Both the position numbers and the translations under genes were made by a program. A DNA stretch of 64,000 nt from Pseudo-nitzschia pungens. Taxonomy: Eukaryota > Bacillariophyta > Bacillariophyceae > Bacillariales > Bacillariaceae. Where the stretch lies: assembly GCA_037355855.1 (NCBI GenBank), contig CM074760.1:612501-676500 (forward strand), in the 5' to 3' direction. The notes under the pieces are model-generated. The model had not been told where the DNA came from and ran no database searches. It worked only from the letters and a program-made list of their open reading frames with translations. This document shows positions 1 through 10,523 of the stretch, one piece after another. Positions within the stretch are counted from its first letter, which is position 1. Every line of letters starts with the position of its first letter.

Positions 1-548
1 TTTGTTGTGATTGGATGCCGGTTCGTTCCTAAAAAAATGCATAACCGAATGATCCGTGGAATCGCGCGATTTTGAGCGACTTTCCGGTGACGTGTATCGC
101 GCGACACATATTTCGTGACTCATTATTTTGTGGGACTGAAATCATGTCGATCGGTCGACGGTTGGGCGTTCGACGGACGGCATCCGTCTCGGAGGGCCTT
201 GGCGCCGCTCTACCGTAAGGTTACAGCCAAACAATTAAACCTTACCGTAAGAGTAAAATAAAATAAGTAATGGAAGTTAGACAAGCCATCAATCATCAAA
301 ATCGAACGAAAGAAAAAAAAGGTACAAGTTCGTATGATGTACGGTAAGATTACGGCATGTACGGTACTAGAACTACGAATTCAATTTCTCACGCGTCGAC
401 AAATGAATCATCCAACCATCCATCCATCTATCACTATTGACGATTGATACATCGTTCGACGTCTTCCGAAAGTCAATTCCACGAGTGATTGATCCTCAAC
501 GATCACATACAACGCAACAAAAAACCAACGAGCTATTTACTTGCAACG
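1..548. other. 5' flank of the helicase gene
   Basis: No gene is visible. The stretch is AT-rich with GTAAG/CTTAC words. These include one exact GTAAGGTTAC at 215-224, an overlapping CTTACCGTAAG at about 241-251 and a relaxed GTAAGATTAC near 345-354. It probably holds the promoter of the gene that starts at 549. Confidence 0.5.
215..224 (+). promoter_or_regulatory. GTAAGGTTAC decamer
   Basis: Exact copy about 325 bases before the helicase ATG. The arms GTAA and TTAC are inverted repeats around a GG centre. A role in transcription is inferred from the position of all copies in the window. Confidence 0.4.
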
Positions 549-2886
549 ATGACAAGCTCGTGCCTCCCCCTCCGCGGTGACGCGACTCGCGGCAAAACGA
601 AAACGAAAACGACAACGACAGGCCCATTGTTTCCGGCTGCCGCCAGGGCCTTGCTCCTCGCCACGATCGCCATGTCGTCCTCCCTGTCGGCGTCCGATGC
701 CTTTGTCCCGCCGGTTGGACCGCTCCACAACCACCACAATGGATTCCGCGCTGATGTCGCGACTGGAAGACAAACGGCATCGTCATCACAATCGTCATCA
801 TCGCCCACCCAGCTGTTCGTCGCCTCGGAAGAAATCTCCGCGCGCGAGGCGCTGGAGCGCACCCGCAAGCAGCTGGAACAACTGCAACAAAAGCAGCGAT
901 CCGGCCGCTCGATCGGCAACGGCAGCCTCGACCCCCGCATCGAGCAGCAAACCAGGGAATACCTCAGCTTTCCTGCCAACGCGCTCAAGCTGGAACTCAA
1001 GAAGAACGGCCTCCCCACCAAGGGACGCAAGCCCGATCTGGCCAAGCGCCTGGCCGAGTTCGAGTACCTCCGGGAGCACCCCGACGAGATCCTCGAGGAG
1101 GAGGAGGACACCCTGGATCCGGCCTCGTCCGATCCGTCTCGGGGATCGCAGCGTCCGACCAACTACCTGGATCCCAAAACGAACACCAAAACCACATCCA
1201 AATCGTCGGCAGCATCCACCGAAGGAGAGACAACCTTTTCACCATCGGTCCTCTCCACTTTTTGCGGGGTCCCCCTGTCGCCGACCGCCGGAGCCGCCCT
1301 CGGCAAAGCCCGCTTCGACACACCGACGCCCATCCAGCGCAAGAGCTTCCGAAAGCTCTCCAAGGGACTGTCGGCCGTCCTCCACGCCGAAACGGGAAGC
1401 GGCAAGACACTCGCCTACCTCCTGCCCATCACCGAGGCCCTCTGGAGGGACGAGCTCGGTGAAAACAACGATGGCGACGACGAGGATCTCCGGTACGGGA
1501 TGATCCTGACCCCGACCCGCGAGCTCGCCGCGCAGGTGGCGGGGGTCGCCTCCGTCCTGGCACCCCCCGGATCGGTCCGGTTGGTCTCCCGGCCGACCAA
1601 TCTGATGTCGGAGGGCCGCTACTGGAAGGAGCGACGGGGGGACCGCGTCGACGATCCCGACGCGATGGAACGGGAAACCTTGCTCCGGGGACGCGGCTCC
1701 CCGCCCCGATTGTTCGTCGGATCCGCCAAGGCGTTGATGGGATCCCTGTACGGCGACGGAAAGATGCCGGCGTCTCCCACCCGCAAGCCGGCCGCCAAGG
1801 AGCTCTTGTCGCGGACCCGCTGGATCGTCCTCGACGAGGTCGACCGCCTGCTCAGCGTCAAGACCAAGAAGGGCCTGTCGACCGCCCAGCGACAGCAAAT
1901 GGCCAAGAAGAACGCCTTTCAGTACGGGGAGTCCCAGGATCCCTCGCGGTCGCGACAGCAGCAGACGGGTCCCCTCCACGAAAAACCCGCCGCGGTCCTG
2001 ACGTCGGCCGTGGCCCGCCGGACCCTCGGACGGGCCCAGGTCATCAGCGCCAGCGCCACGGTCGGGCGCGGCCTCAAGCGGGAGCTCTCCCGCGTCCTGG
2101 GACTTCCCCCCCAAGGAATACCCGAGGGTCATTCGCGGCGATGCCTGGGACAGCCCCTACGCCGTCGACGAGGACGGCTACGACATGGACGAAGAACCAA
2201 ACGACACGCAGCCGCACAGGGCCGGGCAGGGACACGTCGACCGGGCCGTGACGATCCCCGAGAGCGTCACCAATTACGTCCTGCCGGTCGAGGACGCCTC
2301 GGTGGGCAAGCTCCTGACCAGCGCGTACTTTGCCATCAAGAACCTCAACAGCAACAGCAACAACAACAAAAAGATTTTGATGGTGCTGACCAAGAACTGC
2401 GGGGTGACCACCTCCAACGCCATTGGCGCCCTCAAGCACTTCAAGTGCCAGCCTGAGCCCCAATCGCTCCTGGATGTCCTCCAGAACGCCGATGGAAACG
2501 ACCAGCTCATGGACGTCCATCGGAGGGTGTCGGGAAGCGACGGGATCGGGGAGGAATCCTCGTCGTCGTCGTATTTTGGTGGTGACGCCGACGACGGCGA
2601 AAGCGCCCCCGGAGACGACAACGGCGACGGATACGTCATGGTGACGGGCGAGGACACGGTCCGGGGCATGCACCTGGCGGGCCTGGACACGGTGGTGGTC
2701 GTCGGACGGGCCGCCGGTCCCGACGAGTACATTCACATCGCGGGACGGACCGGACGGGCGGGAAAGCCCGGACGCGTCGTGAACGTGCTGAGCGATGCCC
2801 ACGTCAAGGCCATCCAGGGATGGGAAAAGATGCTCGGCGTGGAGTTTCGATCGGTGACCATGAAGGACATGCAAGACCTGGAGTGA
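549..2886 (+). CDS. Plastid-targeted SAP/DEAD-box RNA helicase, one apparent frameshift
   Basis: ATP-dependent RNA helicase of superfamily 2, probably acting on RNA in the plastid. ATG 549 is the first ATG of the frame. Residues 1-50 form a signal-peptide-like leader that ends at Ala-Phe (51-52, SASDAFVPP). A SAP-like nucleic-acid-binding motif lies near 143-172 (ALKLELKKNGLPTKG). Helicase motifs follow in order: Q motif near 256-264, motif I AETGSGKT at 280-287, PTREL at 322-326, motif II DEVD at 429-432 (not DEAD), and SASAT near 500-504. The C-terminal lobe ends with HIAGRTGRAG (motif VI). The first lobe is in one frame to a run of seven C at 2106-2112; the second lobe continues in the +1 frame. 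Dropping one C gives a continuous 778-residue protein, so an extra C in the assembly is likelier than a dead gene. The two lobes would otherwise be separated and inactive. Confidence 0.85.
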
Positions 2887-3423
2887 GACGGACAAAAAGG
2901 CACTCCGACAAAGCGGACAGAACCGAACCATCCGGGAATTACAAGGGACTCTTTCCATGGCGTTCCGCGAGACGCAGCGATTCTGTAGTTTTGTCACGAA
3001 TTATGAATTATACAATAGCAAGGCAAAAAAATAGAACAAGCGAAAACTTGTTTGTCTTCTATCGTTTTGTTGTCTTGACAGTTTTCCTCTATGCAAAACT
3101 GGATAGTCATCGTTGTTTCTTCAAAGCAATGAAAAAATGCATCGTCTTTCTGGTTTCTAATGACGAATCCATTCCTTTACGTGTCATGTTTGCTTTATTT
3201 CTGTTAATTTTTCTAGTGTACGTTCTATTTCATTCCAATCATCCTTTCCATCGCTCGCTTTCGGTGACAGAGTTTTGCTCAGTTCGTCGCATTGTGTGCT
3301 TTTACACCCGTAGCCACCTCGATTCCTTCTCTGCTATCCAAGGGTAGAAAAAGTTGCAAAAAGATGGTTGCTAACGGCATCGCACAGCACGATCTATCCA
3401 AGTTTCCTCGAAACGGGTCCGCT
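2887..3423. other. Convergent intergenic region
   Basis: This 0.5-kb gap lies between the 3' ends of the helicase and the CP12-like gene. It is T-rich and has open frames of up to about 175 codons without recognisable content. No GTAAGGTTAC word was seen. Confidence 0.4.
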
Positions 3424-4212
3424 TCAGTAATACGTTCCTTGTCCTTCGTTCCCATAACCATTGTCGTAACCGCTTTCGTCGACGCCATTGTTGTTGTCCA
3501 CGTTGTCCCCGACGTGATAGTTCTCGTAATACAAGAACCGATCGAGTTCTTCCAGGGCCATGCAGGCCTCCGCCGCCTGCACCAGATCGCAGCTCTCCTG
3601 CTGGTACAGATTCCCGCCGACCGCGTTGTTGAGTCCGCTCGAGGCGATTTCCTCGACTTCCTCCCAGGCCAGCTTGGCCTCCGGACTGGCGTTCCCAAAC
3701 TGCTGGCTGATGGCCCGGGCCTTGAGCTTGGCGTCCCACAGACCGGGAATCCTCGGCGCGGGTTTCTTGCTGGGAGGGCTGAGCTTGATGGCCTGCAGCT
3801 CGGCGGCGACGTCCTTCATCAGCTGCTGGTTGTTCTGGAAGGAGACGGCCGCGTATTGGTTGCGCTGCATGATCTCCATGCTGGACTGGAGTTCCTGGTA
3901 GGCTCGATTGAGTTCTTCCGGGGAGAGGCCGCCCCCCTCGTTGGGCGTGTAGGCGGCGGAATCGTTGGTGCTGGCGTCGAATTCTTCCACGACTTCCCAG
4001 GCGAGGCGGGCCTGCGGCGAATGGATTCCGTAGGTTTCCGTGGCTTCCATGGCCGCGCGGATGTTCTTGCTGTTGGCAAAGAGAGCGCTGCTCGGCGTTG
4101 GCGTTGCCGCTGCCGCTGCCGAGTGGGGTGTGACAAAGGCAGAGGTGGGGGCCACCGCGAGTGCTGCGGTTGCCGCAACTTTGAGGGCGAGCGATGTCGA
4201 AAGGAAGGTCAT
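3424..4212 (-). CDS. CP12-like plastid protein with two AWExVEE motifs
   Basis: 262 residues, ATG at 4212. The N-terminus (residues 1-26) is a signal peptide ending in TSAFVTPH, an ASAFAP-type plastid-entry site. CP12 is a small disordered regulator that ties GAPDH and phosphoribulokinase together in the Calvin cycle. Its core is AWDxVEEL. Here the related sequence occurs twice: LAWEVVEE at 70-77 and LAWEEVEE at 181-188, each preceded by SP(Q/E)A(R/K). Classical CP12 has cysteine pairs that form redox switches. This protein has only two cysteines (208 and 217), and neither flanks an AWE motif, so a thiol switch like that of plant CP12 is doubtful. The C-terminus is Asn/Asp/Gly-rich and disordered. 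Assignment rests on the repeated core and the targeting signal. It could instead be a CP12-derived protein with another partner. Confidence 0.65.
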   Translation of the reverse strand: MTFLSTSLALKVAATAALAVAPTSAFVTPHSAAAAATPTPSSALFANSKNIRAAMEATETYGIHSPQARLAWEVVEEFDASTNDSAAYTPNEGGGLSPEELNRAYQELQSSMEIMQRNQYAAVSFQNNQQLMKDVAAELQAIKLSPPSKKPAPRIPGLWDAKLKARAISQQFGNASPEAKLAWEEVEEIASSGLNNAVGGNLYQQESCDLVQAAEACMALEELDRFLYYENYHVGDNVDNNNGVDESGYDNGYGNEGQGTYY

Positions 4213-5895
4213 TGCGGCTTGAAGTTGGTTTGCCTTTTGAGAATTCTTTCGTCCGCAATTATGTAGTACGGTACACCATGAATGCTCCTTCTACAATGCG
4301 ATGCAAGATACAGCAGATCTTCGGTAATTAAATTACCGCACAAGTATTTTGGGTTTCGAGAAAGAAAAAGATTTCAATTCTTCGTGGAGGGAGCAGCTTT
4401 CGATTGTTCTCTGTGTCAACGTGCCGTTTCAATCCTACCATACCCGGGGAAGATTCAAATTGTAGTACGAGCAACCTTACTTTTAAGTTAAACGATTACT
4501 GCACTTGTTTGTAGGGTACCTTACTCGAACTTGTAATACGGTACATCCGAAATGAGTGACGCATGTGAACGGCAGGCAGTCGCGCTCAAAAGACACGACT
4601 GAGACAACAACAACAACAAGCAGTTGTTGTTGCAAGTAATCTTCCGACGAGCATTCTACCGTACTGGCAGAACTGGATCTGAACAAAATTTCTTACTCCA
4701 TTAAGGGGCCACGACCTTCAAAATCAATACTCGTACTATTCACTAGTACATTCAACATTCATAACACTCGCTAGTAGTAATAGTAGTAGTAGTAATACTA
4801 CTACTAGTAGTCCCATGATGAAGTTTTGAAGAGGCAGCAGCAGCAGTATTGGAAAAGAAGAACAAGAAGAAGTTCTTGGGTTTGAGGCAGTCCAGGCAGC
4901 AGCAGCAGCCACCACCACCACCAGCCAGCAGCGCTCCTGCAGCAACAAGAACCTCTTTGGTGCGGTTGTTGTTGCACAAACAATTCTTGCAAAGCAACAT
5001 GGCACACCAATCATGGAACATGATAGTAATACTAGTACTAGTACTAGTAGTGCCCAGCAGCAAGATGAAGGGGAGGATTGGACAAAGCCCGCCCCGCAGA
5101 TGGTCTTGTCCTCGCTGCTGATGCTTTAGTAGGTCACTGGAGAAGAAGTAGGAGGAGGATGTCCAAAAGAGACCTTATTCTTGCTCTGCATTCTACTAAG
5201 ATAATATGTAGAAGTAGTAGTGCTAGATTCTGTTGGGTAGTACTACTAGCAAGAACTGGTGCGAGGTCCTGCCAGCTGTTGGTGGTGCTGATGCAGGAGG
5301 GCGCGATCGTTGACGATGGTGTGGGTCGACACAACAAGCGAGATCAATGCCAACAAATTGTTGCATCGCCGCATGCCGCATCGCAGCAGGGTAGTACCAC
5401 CAGCAGTAGGAGTAGTACGTCTAGTACAGTAGGTCTACTACAAGCAAGCGCTAGTAGTTATGCACAAGAAGAAGGAAGGAAGCCGCAAGAATGCTTTGTT
5501 CGACCACACACTACTAGTACGACGTGTCCGACGACAGCAGAGGCACGCGGCAACGCGTTCGTTGCGTTCGAGGAAAGGTTAGTAGTAGCAGGACAAGGAT
5601 TGGATTGACGGTGTTGTTTTGTTTGGGGTTTTTCAAATTGAAGTTCTTTTAGTTTACAAATCGTCGTTCTTCGACCGATCGATCCAATGCGACAAAAAGC
5701 TGGATGCGGACAACACCGATCGTATCGCATCGCATCGGATCGCATTGCGTTGCATCACATCGTATCGGAACGCCGGGCCCGAAACGGAACGGCCCGCAAT
5801 TGCAATTGCAATGCAATTGACATTGCTTGCACTTGCAATTCTTCCATTCCATTCCACTCCACTATACTATCATACTGTACTATACTCCTCACTGC
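4213..5895. other. Gene-free tract rich in TACTAGTA-type runs
   Basis: No credible gene found. The first 350 bases are probably the CP12-like promoter region and contain CTTAC words. From about 4760 to 5610 the sequence is dense in CTAGTA/TACTAG/AGTAGT permutations (4770-4815, 5025-5055, 5205-5250, 5395-5460, 5580-5590). Open frames here are low-complexity. At 5725-5770 there is a run of ATCGCATCGG-like pentamers. Confidence 0.5.
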
Positions 5896-6546
5896 TCACT
5901 CCACGGGCGGGCGAATGACGCTGCCCTGCTTCTTGATGATCACGTCGGGATTGTACATGAGGCACGAGGTGCCAACACCCAGCACCAGCGCACCGGCGCC
6001 TGCCATGACGGCAATGATGGGGTAGCAGGAGGCATCCGACAGCCAGGTTGTCTTGAAGGATCCGGGCTTGCCGTAGGCCCGCTTGGCCTTGACAAAGGCG
6101 GGGGTGGCGGTCGACGCGTTTCGGCGGAGAATGCTCCGGACGCTGGTGCTGTTTGGTTTGGTTTGGTGTGTGTTTGGTTCGGTGTGTGTTTGGAATTTGA
6201 TTTCCGCACGAAGGATGGATGTGACGGATGGATGTGACGGATGGATGTGACGGATGGATGTGACGGATGGATGTGCGAGTGTTGGATTCCGGGTGTTTGA
6301 TGCAATCGACAGTCCGGCAGTAGTGGTAGGTGTGCGGCAGTCGATGACATAGGAGAAAAAGAGACAACAAACGAATAACAAGAAGATACATGCGTTAGAG
6401 GAATTCCAGAGCTTGTTGACTTTTGCAAAGAACACGAGGAACTCCAAAGATCATTCATCCATTCCAACAACAACCGGCCCTCGCCATGTATCTCGCGCAA
6501 CTTGTTGGACTCACCGAGTGGAATGCTTCAAGACGGAATACAGCAT
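5896..6546 (-). CDS. Mitochondrial B12D/NDUFA4-like small membrane protein, two exons
   Basis: Exon 1 is 6515-6546 (ATG at 6546), followed by donor GTGAGT at 6509-6514. Acceptor CAG is at 6149-6151 and exon 2 is 5896-6148. The join gives 94 residues in a single frame. The protein starts MLYSVLKHSTRTSVRSILRR, a basic, hydroxylated leader typical of mitochondrial import. It then has a single membrane segment (YPIIAVMAGAGALVLGVG) and ends with CLMYNPDV, the arrangement of the B12D/MLRQ (NDUFA4) family. Members sit in the inner mitochondrial membrane with respiratory complexes. Splice sites were read from the sequence and not confirmed by transcripts. The 366-bp intron carries a 13-bp tandem repeat. 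Confidence 0.75.
6213..6272. repeat. 13-bp tandem repeat inside an intron
   Basis: About 4.6 copies of GGATGGATGTGAC in direct tandem array. It lies wholly inside the intron of the B12D-like gene, so copy number changes would not alter the protein. Confidence 0.9.
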
Positions 6547-7881
6547 GGTAGAAAATTGATTGATTGAGATGTTTGATTGAGAATTAGTACTACTATACGT
6601 AATACTATTTTTAGTTTCGAATGAGAAAAGGAATAATTACTCCTCTAGATCGGTTTGTTCCTCTTGCTGGGGTTTCGGGTCTTGGTAATGACAAACGAGA
6701 AAGAGGAAAGAACAGCACGTGCCGAACGGAACAGAAGATAGAGAGTGTAACAGTGGGAATGGCAGCAGCTGCTGGTGATACCGTATCGTTGATTGAGAAG
6801 CGAGAAATCAAGATCGGTCGTTCGGTTTTGATTGAGAATGAAAAAATCAATCACCCGGTTGGATGCTAGAGATCAGATTACCAGGTAAGCCTTCCTCGTT
6901 CTCGTACCGTATTGTACCGTGTGTAGTGGAGCAATCACAATCCTCTCCAGAGCAGAGAAGAAATCAATATGGAAATGGAACAATCGGATATGTATTTTGA
7001 ATAAGTCTTGTGAAGTATCATGATGATGGATCATTCGTGTAGTGTATTCATACGAGAACCCGGCAGGCAATAGGAATGGTGGAAGTCAAATACCGCATTC
7101 CTTGTGGAAAGCAGGGCCGAGTTCCTGGTTCGTTCCGGAACATCGAAGATCCATCAAGCCGGATTTGAGCTTTTGGATACCTTTCTGTCTCGAGCGATCG
7201 TAATTTGGCCGTCACATATCTTTCTGAAACAAAGCCTATCGTTTGATTGGTCCGACCCTTGGCGAGGGGACTTCCGGACTTCAAAAGGAAGTTTGGGTCT
7301 CCGAGCGGGCGGCGGAGCAACCGGTGTTCTGAAACGTCTTGCCTTCGACCGGATCACGACTTTTGGTCGGTCACGAGTCATTCAGTCACGAGCGACAACC
7401 AAACAGTCCGTCCATCTGGCAGGCTCTTCTCAAACGTGCACTTGGAGTTTGGAATGCGGTATGCACGACTGAATGAGCTGAGTCACAAACTCCTAGCTCA
7501 GCAGGTCGGAGTTCCGTCCGCTGATCCAAACGGTCCGTCCCCGTAACGTAAGCACTCTAACAAAAGGGTACGGGTACAAGTACATATTTCTACGTACGGG
7601 TACGTACCGGTATGACACAACAAAACCCCACATTTTTTAAAATAGGATGTCGTGATCGATTGCGGAAACACGCATTTACGAATGACACGAACGAAATGGC
7701 ACATCACTGAAATTCACGCAACGACGATTATGGTAAATCTTACGGTAACTTGTTCACTCTGACAAGGAACAAAACCCTTAGATCAGCAACCAATATCGCA
7801 TTATCTGCACAACTTCCAAAACGACCTCAAACCAAACCCAAGTTCACAGTTCGAGAAATACTCCACCCACCAGTATCCACC
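6547..7881. other. Divergent intergenic region, no gene recognised
   Basis: This 1.3-kb gap lies between the 5' ends of the B12D-like gene and the 7.9-kb plastid protein. Several open frames of 60-120 codons overlap on both strands near 7050-7550 but resemble nothing. Around 7560-7620 there are GTACGGGTACGTACC words. A GTAAATCTTACGGTAAC sequence lies at 7734-7750, about 135 bases before the next ATG. Confidence 0.4.
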
Positions 7882-8301
7882 ATGATGAAATTCTCTATCC
7901 CCCTCCTCGTTGCCATCGTCGCCGTCCTCGTTCTCCCCGAGCGACAGTGCTCGGCCTTTGCCCCGGTTTCCACCCCCGCCGGTTCTCCCCTGACCGGCGC
8001 GGGCACGTCCCAGTCGTCTTCCGCCCTTTCCATGGGACTCCTGGACATGTTCAGCAAGGAGGCCCGCGAGGAGCGCGAGCGCAAGAAACGCGCCGAGATC
8101 GCCGAGCAGGAACGACTCCAGAAGGAAATCATGGAGCGCCGCCGAAACCCCAAAAAGATGGAGGAGTACGAGTACAAGACGCAGGTCCGACGGGAGCTCC
8201 GCATGGCCGGAAAGGACGAGGAGGCCCTCAAGATTGCGGCCCAGATGTACGAGGGTGCCGACGAGCAAACGGACCTCCGGGGATTCAAGACGTCCGAGTA
8301 A
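7882..8301 (+). CDS. Small charged plastid-targeted protein, function unknown
   Basis: 139 residues from ATG 7882, chosen because it opens directly into a signal peptide ([18 protein letters not shown]). The peptide ends in CSAFAPVS, a near-exact ASAFAP plastid-targeting motif. The mature part begins near residue 50 ([19 protein letters not shown]) and is very rich in Arg, Lys and Glu. It looks like one long helix or coiled coil with a short C-terminal tail (DLRGFKTSE). No catalytic motif or membrane segment is seen in the mature region. I do not recognise the family; a structural or assembly-factor role would be a guess. Confidence 0.7.
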   Translation: MMKFSIPLLVAIVAVLVLPERQCSAFAPVSTPAGSPLTGAGTSQSSSALSMGLLDMFSKEAREERERKKRAEIAEQERLQKEIMERRRNPKKMEEYEYKTQVRRELRMAGKDEEALKIAAQMYEGADEQTDLRGFKTSE

Positions 8302-9003
8302 ACGAGTAAACAAACAAACAAACAAACAAACAAATCGATGGTCGGATACGAGCACGCACAAACGCACACACACACACAGACAGTTGCATCGCATCGATGC
8401 GGCAGACGGACACTACTGGTGTAACAGAAAAAACCATCTGTCGAGCATCGTGACCATTTCCATCACGGCTTTTAGGGCAGAGCACGTGGTGGATTGCCCA
8501 CCGCGAGGGTTCTTTTTTGTCTCGGGAGCGTCCAAGCGCTACGGTTTGCACCACTTGGGTGCGAACAGTTCCAGTTGTCGCTAACAAAATGTAATAACAG
8601 ATAAATAATAATTCAAAAATGATAGTACACGTACTGAATAAATCATAAAAAATGAAAAAGAGTGTCTTTACAGATCAATCATACGCAGAATGTAAAAAAT
8701 GCAGGGCAGAGAGAGTGATACACCTCAAACATATGCAAAATCCATACAGTAAGAGAGAGAGAGAGAGAGAGAGAGATGGTGGCAGTCGCCATGCGTCTAT
8801 CTCGTCGGTCAGTGACAACCCGGGCCAACATCGCATCCAAAATGATTTGAGCGGCGCGCCAGAGATCCGACGGGTCCTTTCACCCAAGCCGCGCCGGTCG
8901 ATGCTGTCGGCAAACCAAGAATCGATCGTGGCGACCAAACCAACTACCGTGCTCGTACTTCATTCCTTGAAGCAGTACCGTAGCAGTCGACCACACTAAT
9001 CAA
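8302..9003. other. Convergent intergenic region with simple repeats
   Basis: Contains a short (CAAA)n run just after the stop at 8307-8335, ACACAC near 8366-8378 and a (GA)n run at about 8753-8776. No gene recognised. Confidence 0.5.
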
Positions 9004-10119
9004 TCAATCAATGGATGTGGGGGGCGAATCCTCGCTGGAAAGAATCAAGTCGTCTGTCTGGGTTGGAAGGCTTTCGTCCCCGGCGTAGATGGGATGGGTG
9101 GTGCCGATTTCGAAGGTCAGCGGATCCTCGTGACAAGAACGGACCGCGGCAATGAGAAACGGAATCACGGCGTTGAAGAGCATCCAAAACGAATCGATGA
9201 CCTTGCCCATCTTTGTGCCCCCGTGACCGAGCTCGCTGAGGTAGAAGCCCGGAGCCTCCCCGATCGCGACGATGTAACCGGTGCCAAGGAGCTTGAAGAA
9301 GGCCACAAAGAGATTGCCAGCGAGGTAGGTTGCGGCGCAGGCCCGCACCTGTGTTTTCGTTTTGAGCGGGAGAATGGACTTGGGGTAGGTTTGCCCCGTC
9401 AAGAGGACGTACAAAAAGTTGTCGATCGCGATCAGCACGAGCGCGATCTGGAGACAGAGGAAACCAACGGTGTGGCCCTGTACGTTCTCGTACGCAACGA
9501 AGACAAATATCAGGCCTTTTGCGGAGTTGGTGGGTGGGTTGGAAAGATATATATAGTATATGTATAAAGAGAGAGAGAGAGAGAGAGAGAAGGAAAAAAA
9601 AAAGAAACAGAACACAAAAGCAGAAACGACGCAGTTTCGAAGCATTGTGCCGTCCTCGTTCGTTAGTACCGTGTTCGCACAAGTACTCACCCATGAGAAT
9701 GAATAAATAACGAATGAATGATCACACCACGGCCCAAAAAATCACCGAACCGCTGCTGTTGTTATGATTCGTATCATTACTGTTTTCCGAATGATGGTTA
9801 ACTTACGGAACTGGGTACAAAGAAACATGCAGAGGAAATATTTCCACGTGTGAAATCTCATGTACCACTTCGGAATCTCCCCTCTCTTGAAGGATATCTG
9901 GGTGTGGAACCAATCCAGGGTGATGTACATCAACAAAGAGAATTCAAAAAAGGGATAAACGACTGCCACCATTTCGCGAGAAGGAGTGTAGTCCCAATAC
10001 GTACAAATATTGCTCAGGCCGAACTTTTCGAGGAGGTGATTCTGTGTATCGAAATCGAATCCCTCGCCGTACGTTAGATCGAATAGATTGTCTTTACCGT
10101 CTCCTCCCTGAATCAACGT

Positions 10120-10162
<43 letters not shown>

Positions 10163-10523
10163 GAAAGTGTGTTTGTTTCGATTGAGAACGATGGTTGTTC
10201 GGCAACGGCAGAGAAGAGAAAGCAACGGAAAGCAACAGAAACAGAAACAGCGGCGACCAACAATACTCCCAACAAAACAAACATACCCGGTTGAACGGTC
10301 CACATCCCATTTTTTCGGTGGGTGTGCCGGGCGGCGGGCCTTCTGCCAACATGTCGACGACCCAAATCCTGGTCGAAACCACACCAACAAGGACGAACCC
10401 AAAGAAACAGCCATAGGCAATCAGTCTGATCCGTTCCACATTCAGAGCGAAGTTCACTTTGCAGCCGTCGATCTCCTTGGTGCACAGCGCCGGAAACCGT
10501 GGTTGAGCAAATACCGTAACCAT
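9004..10523 (-). CDS. Multi-pass membrane protein of unknown function, three exons
   Basis: Exons read from splice signals: exon 1 10287-10523 (ATG at 10523, then donor GTATGT at 10281-10286); exon 2 9807-10107 (acceptor CAG at 10108-10110, donor GTAAGT at 9801-9806); exon 3 9004-9515 (acceptor just before 9515). The exons sum to 1050 bases in one frame, 349 residues. Hydrophobic segments include IRLIAYGCFFGFVLVGVV near residue 31, one near MVAVVYPFFEFSLLMYI, one around VGFLCLQIALVLIAIDNF, one near YLAGNLFVAFFKLLGTGY and one near LFNAVIPFLIAAV. The C-terminal tail is acidic and Ser/Thr-rich. I do not recognise the family. Both introns contain long (CT)n runs on the coding strand, that of intron 1 lying next to its acceptor. 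Confidence 0.7.
9567..9592. repeat. (GA)n microsatellite in intron 2
   Basis: About 12 GA units; on the gene's strand it is (CT)n, roughly 50 bases upstream of the acceptor. Confidence 0.9.
10124..10159. repeat. (GA)n microsatellite in intron 1
   Basis: About 17 GA units; on the gene's strand it is (CT)n, about 15 bases before acceptor CAG 10110-10108. It therefore sits where a polypyrimidine tract would be. Confidence 0.9.

Noticed and set aside
2106..2112. Programmed +1 frameshifting in the helicase
   Set aside because: A bare C7 run without a stalling codon or downstream structure is not a convincing programmed site. The same lesion in five unrelated genes argues for an error source common to all.
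1239..2132. Minus-strand open frame of 297 codons
   Set aside because: Antisense of the helicase core; GC-rich genes in this genome leave long open antisense frames.
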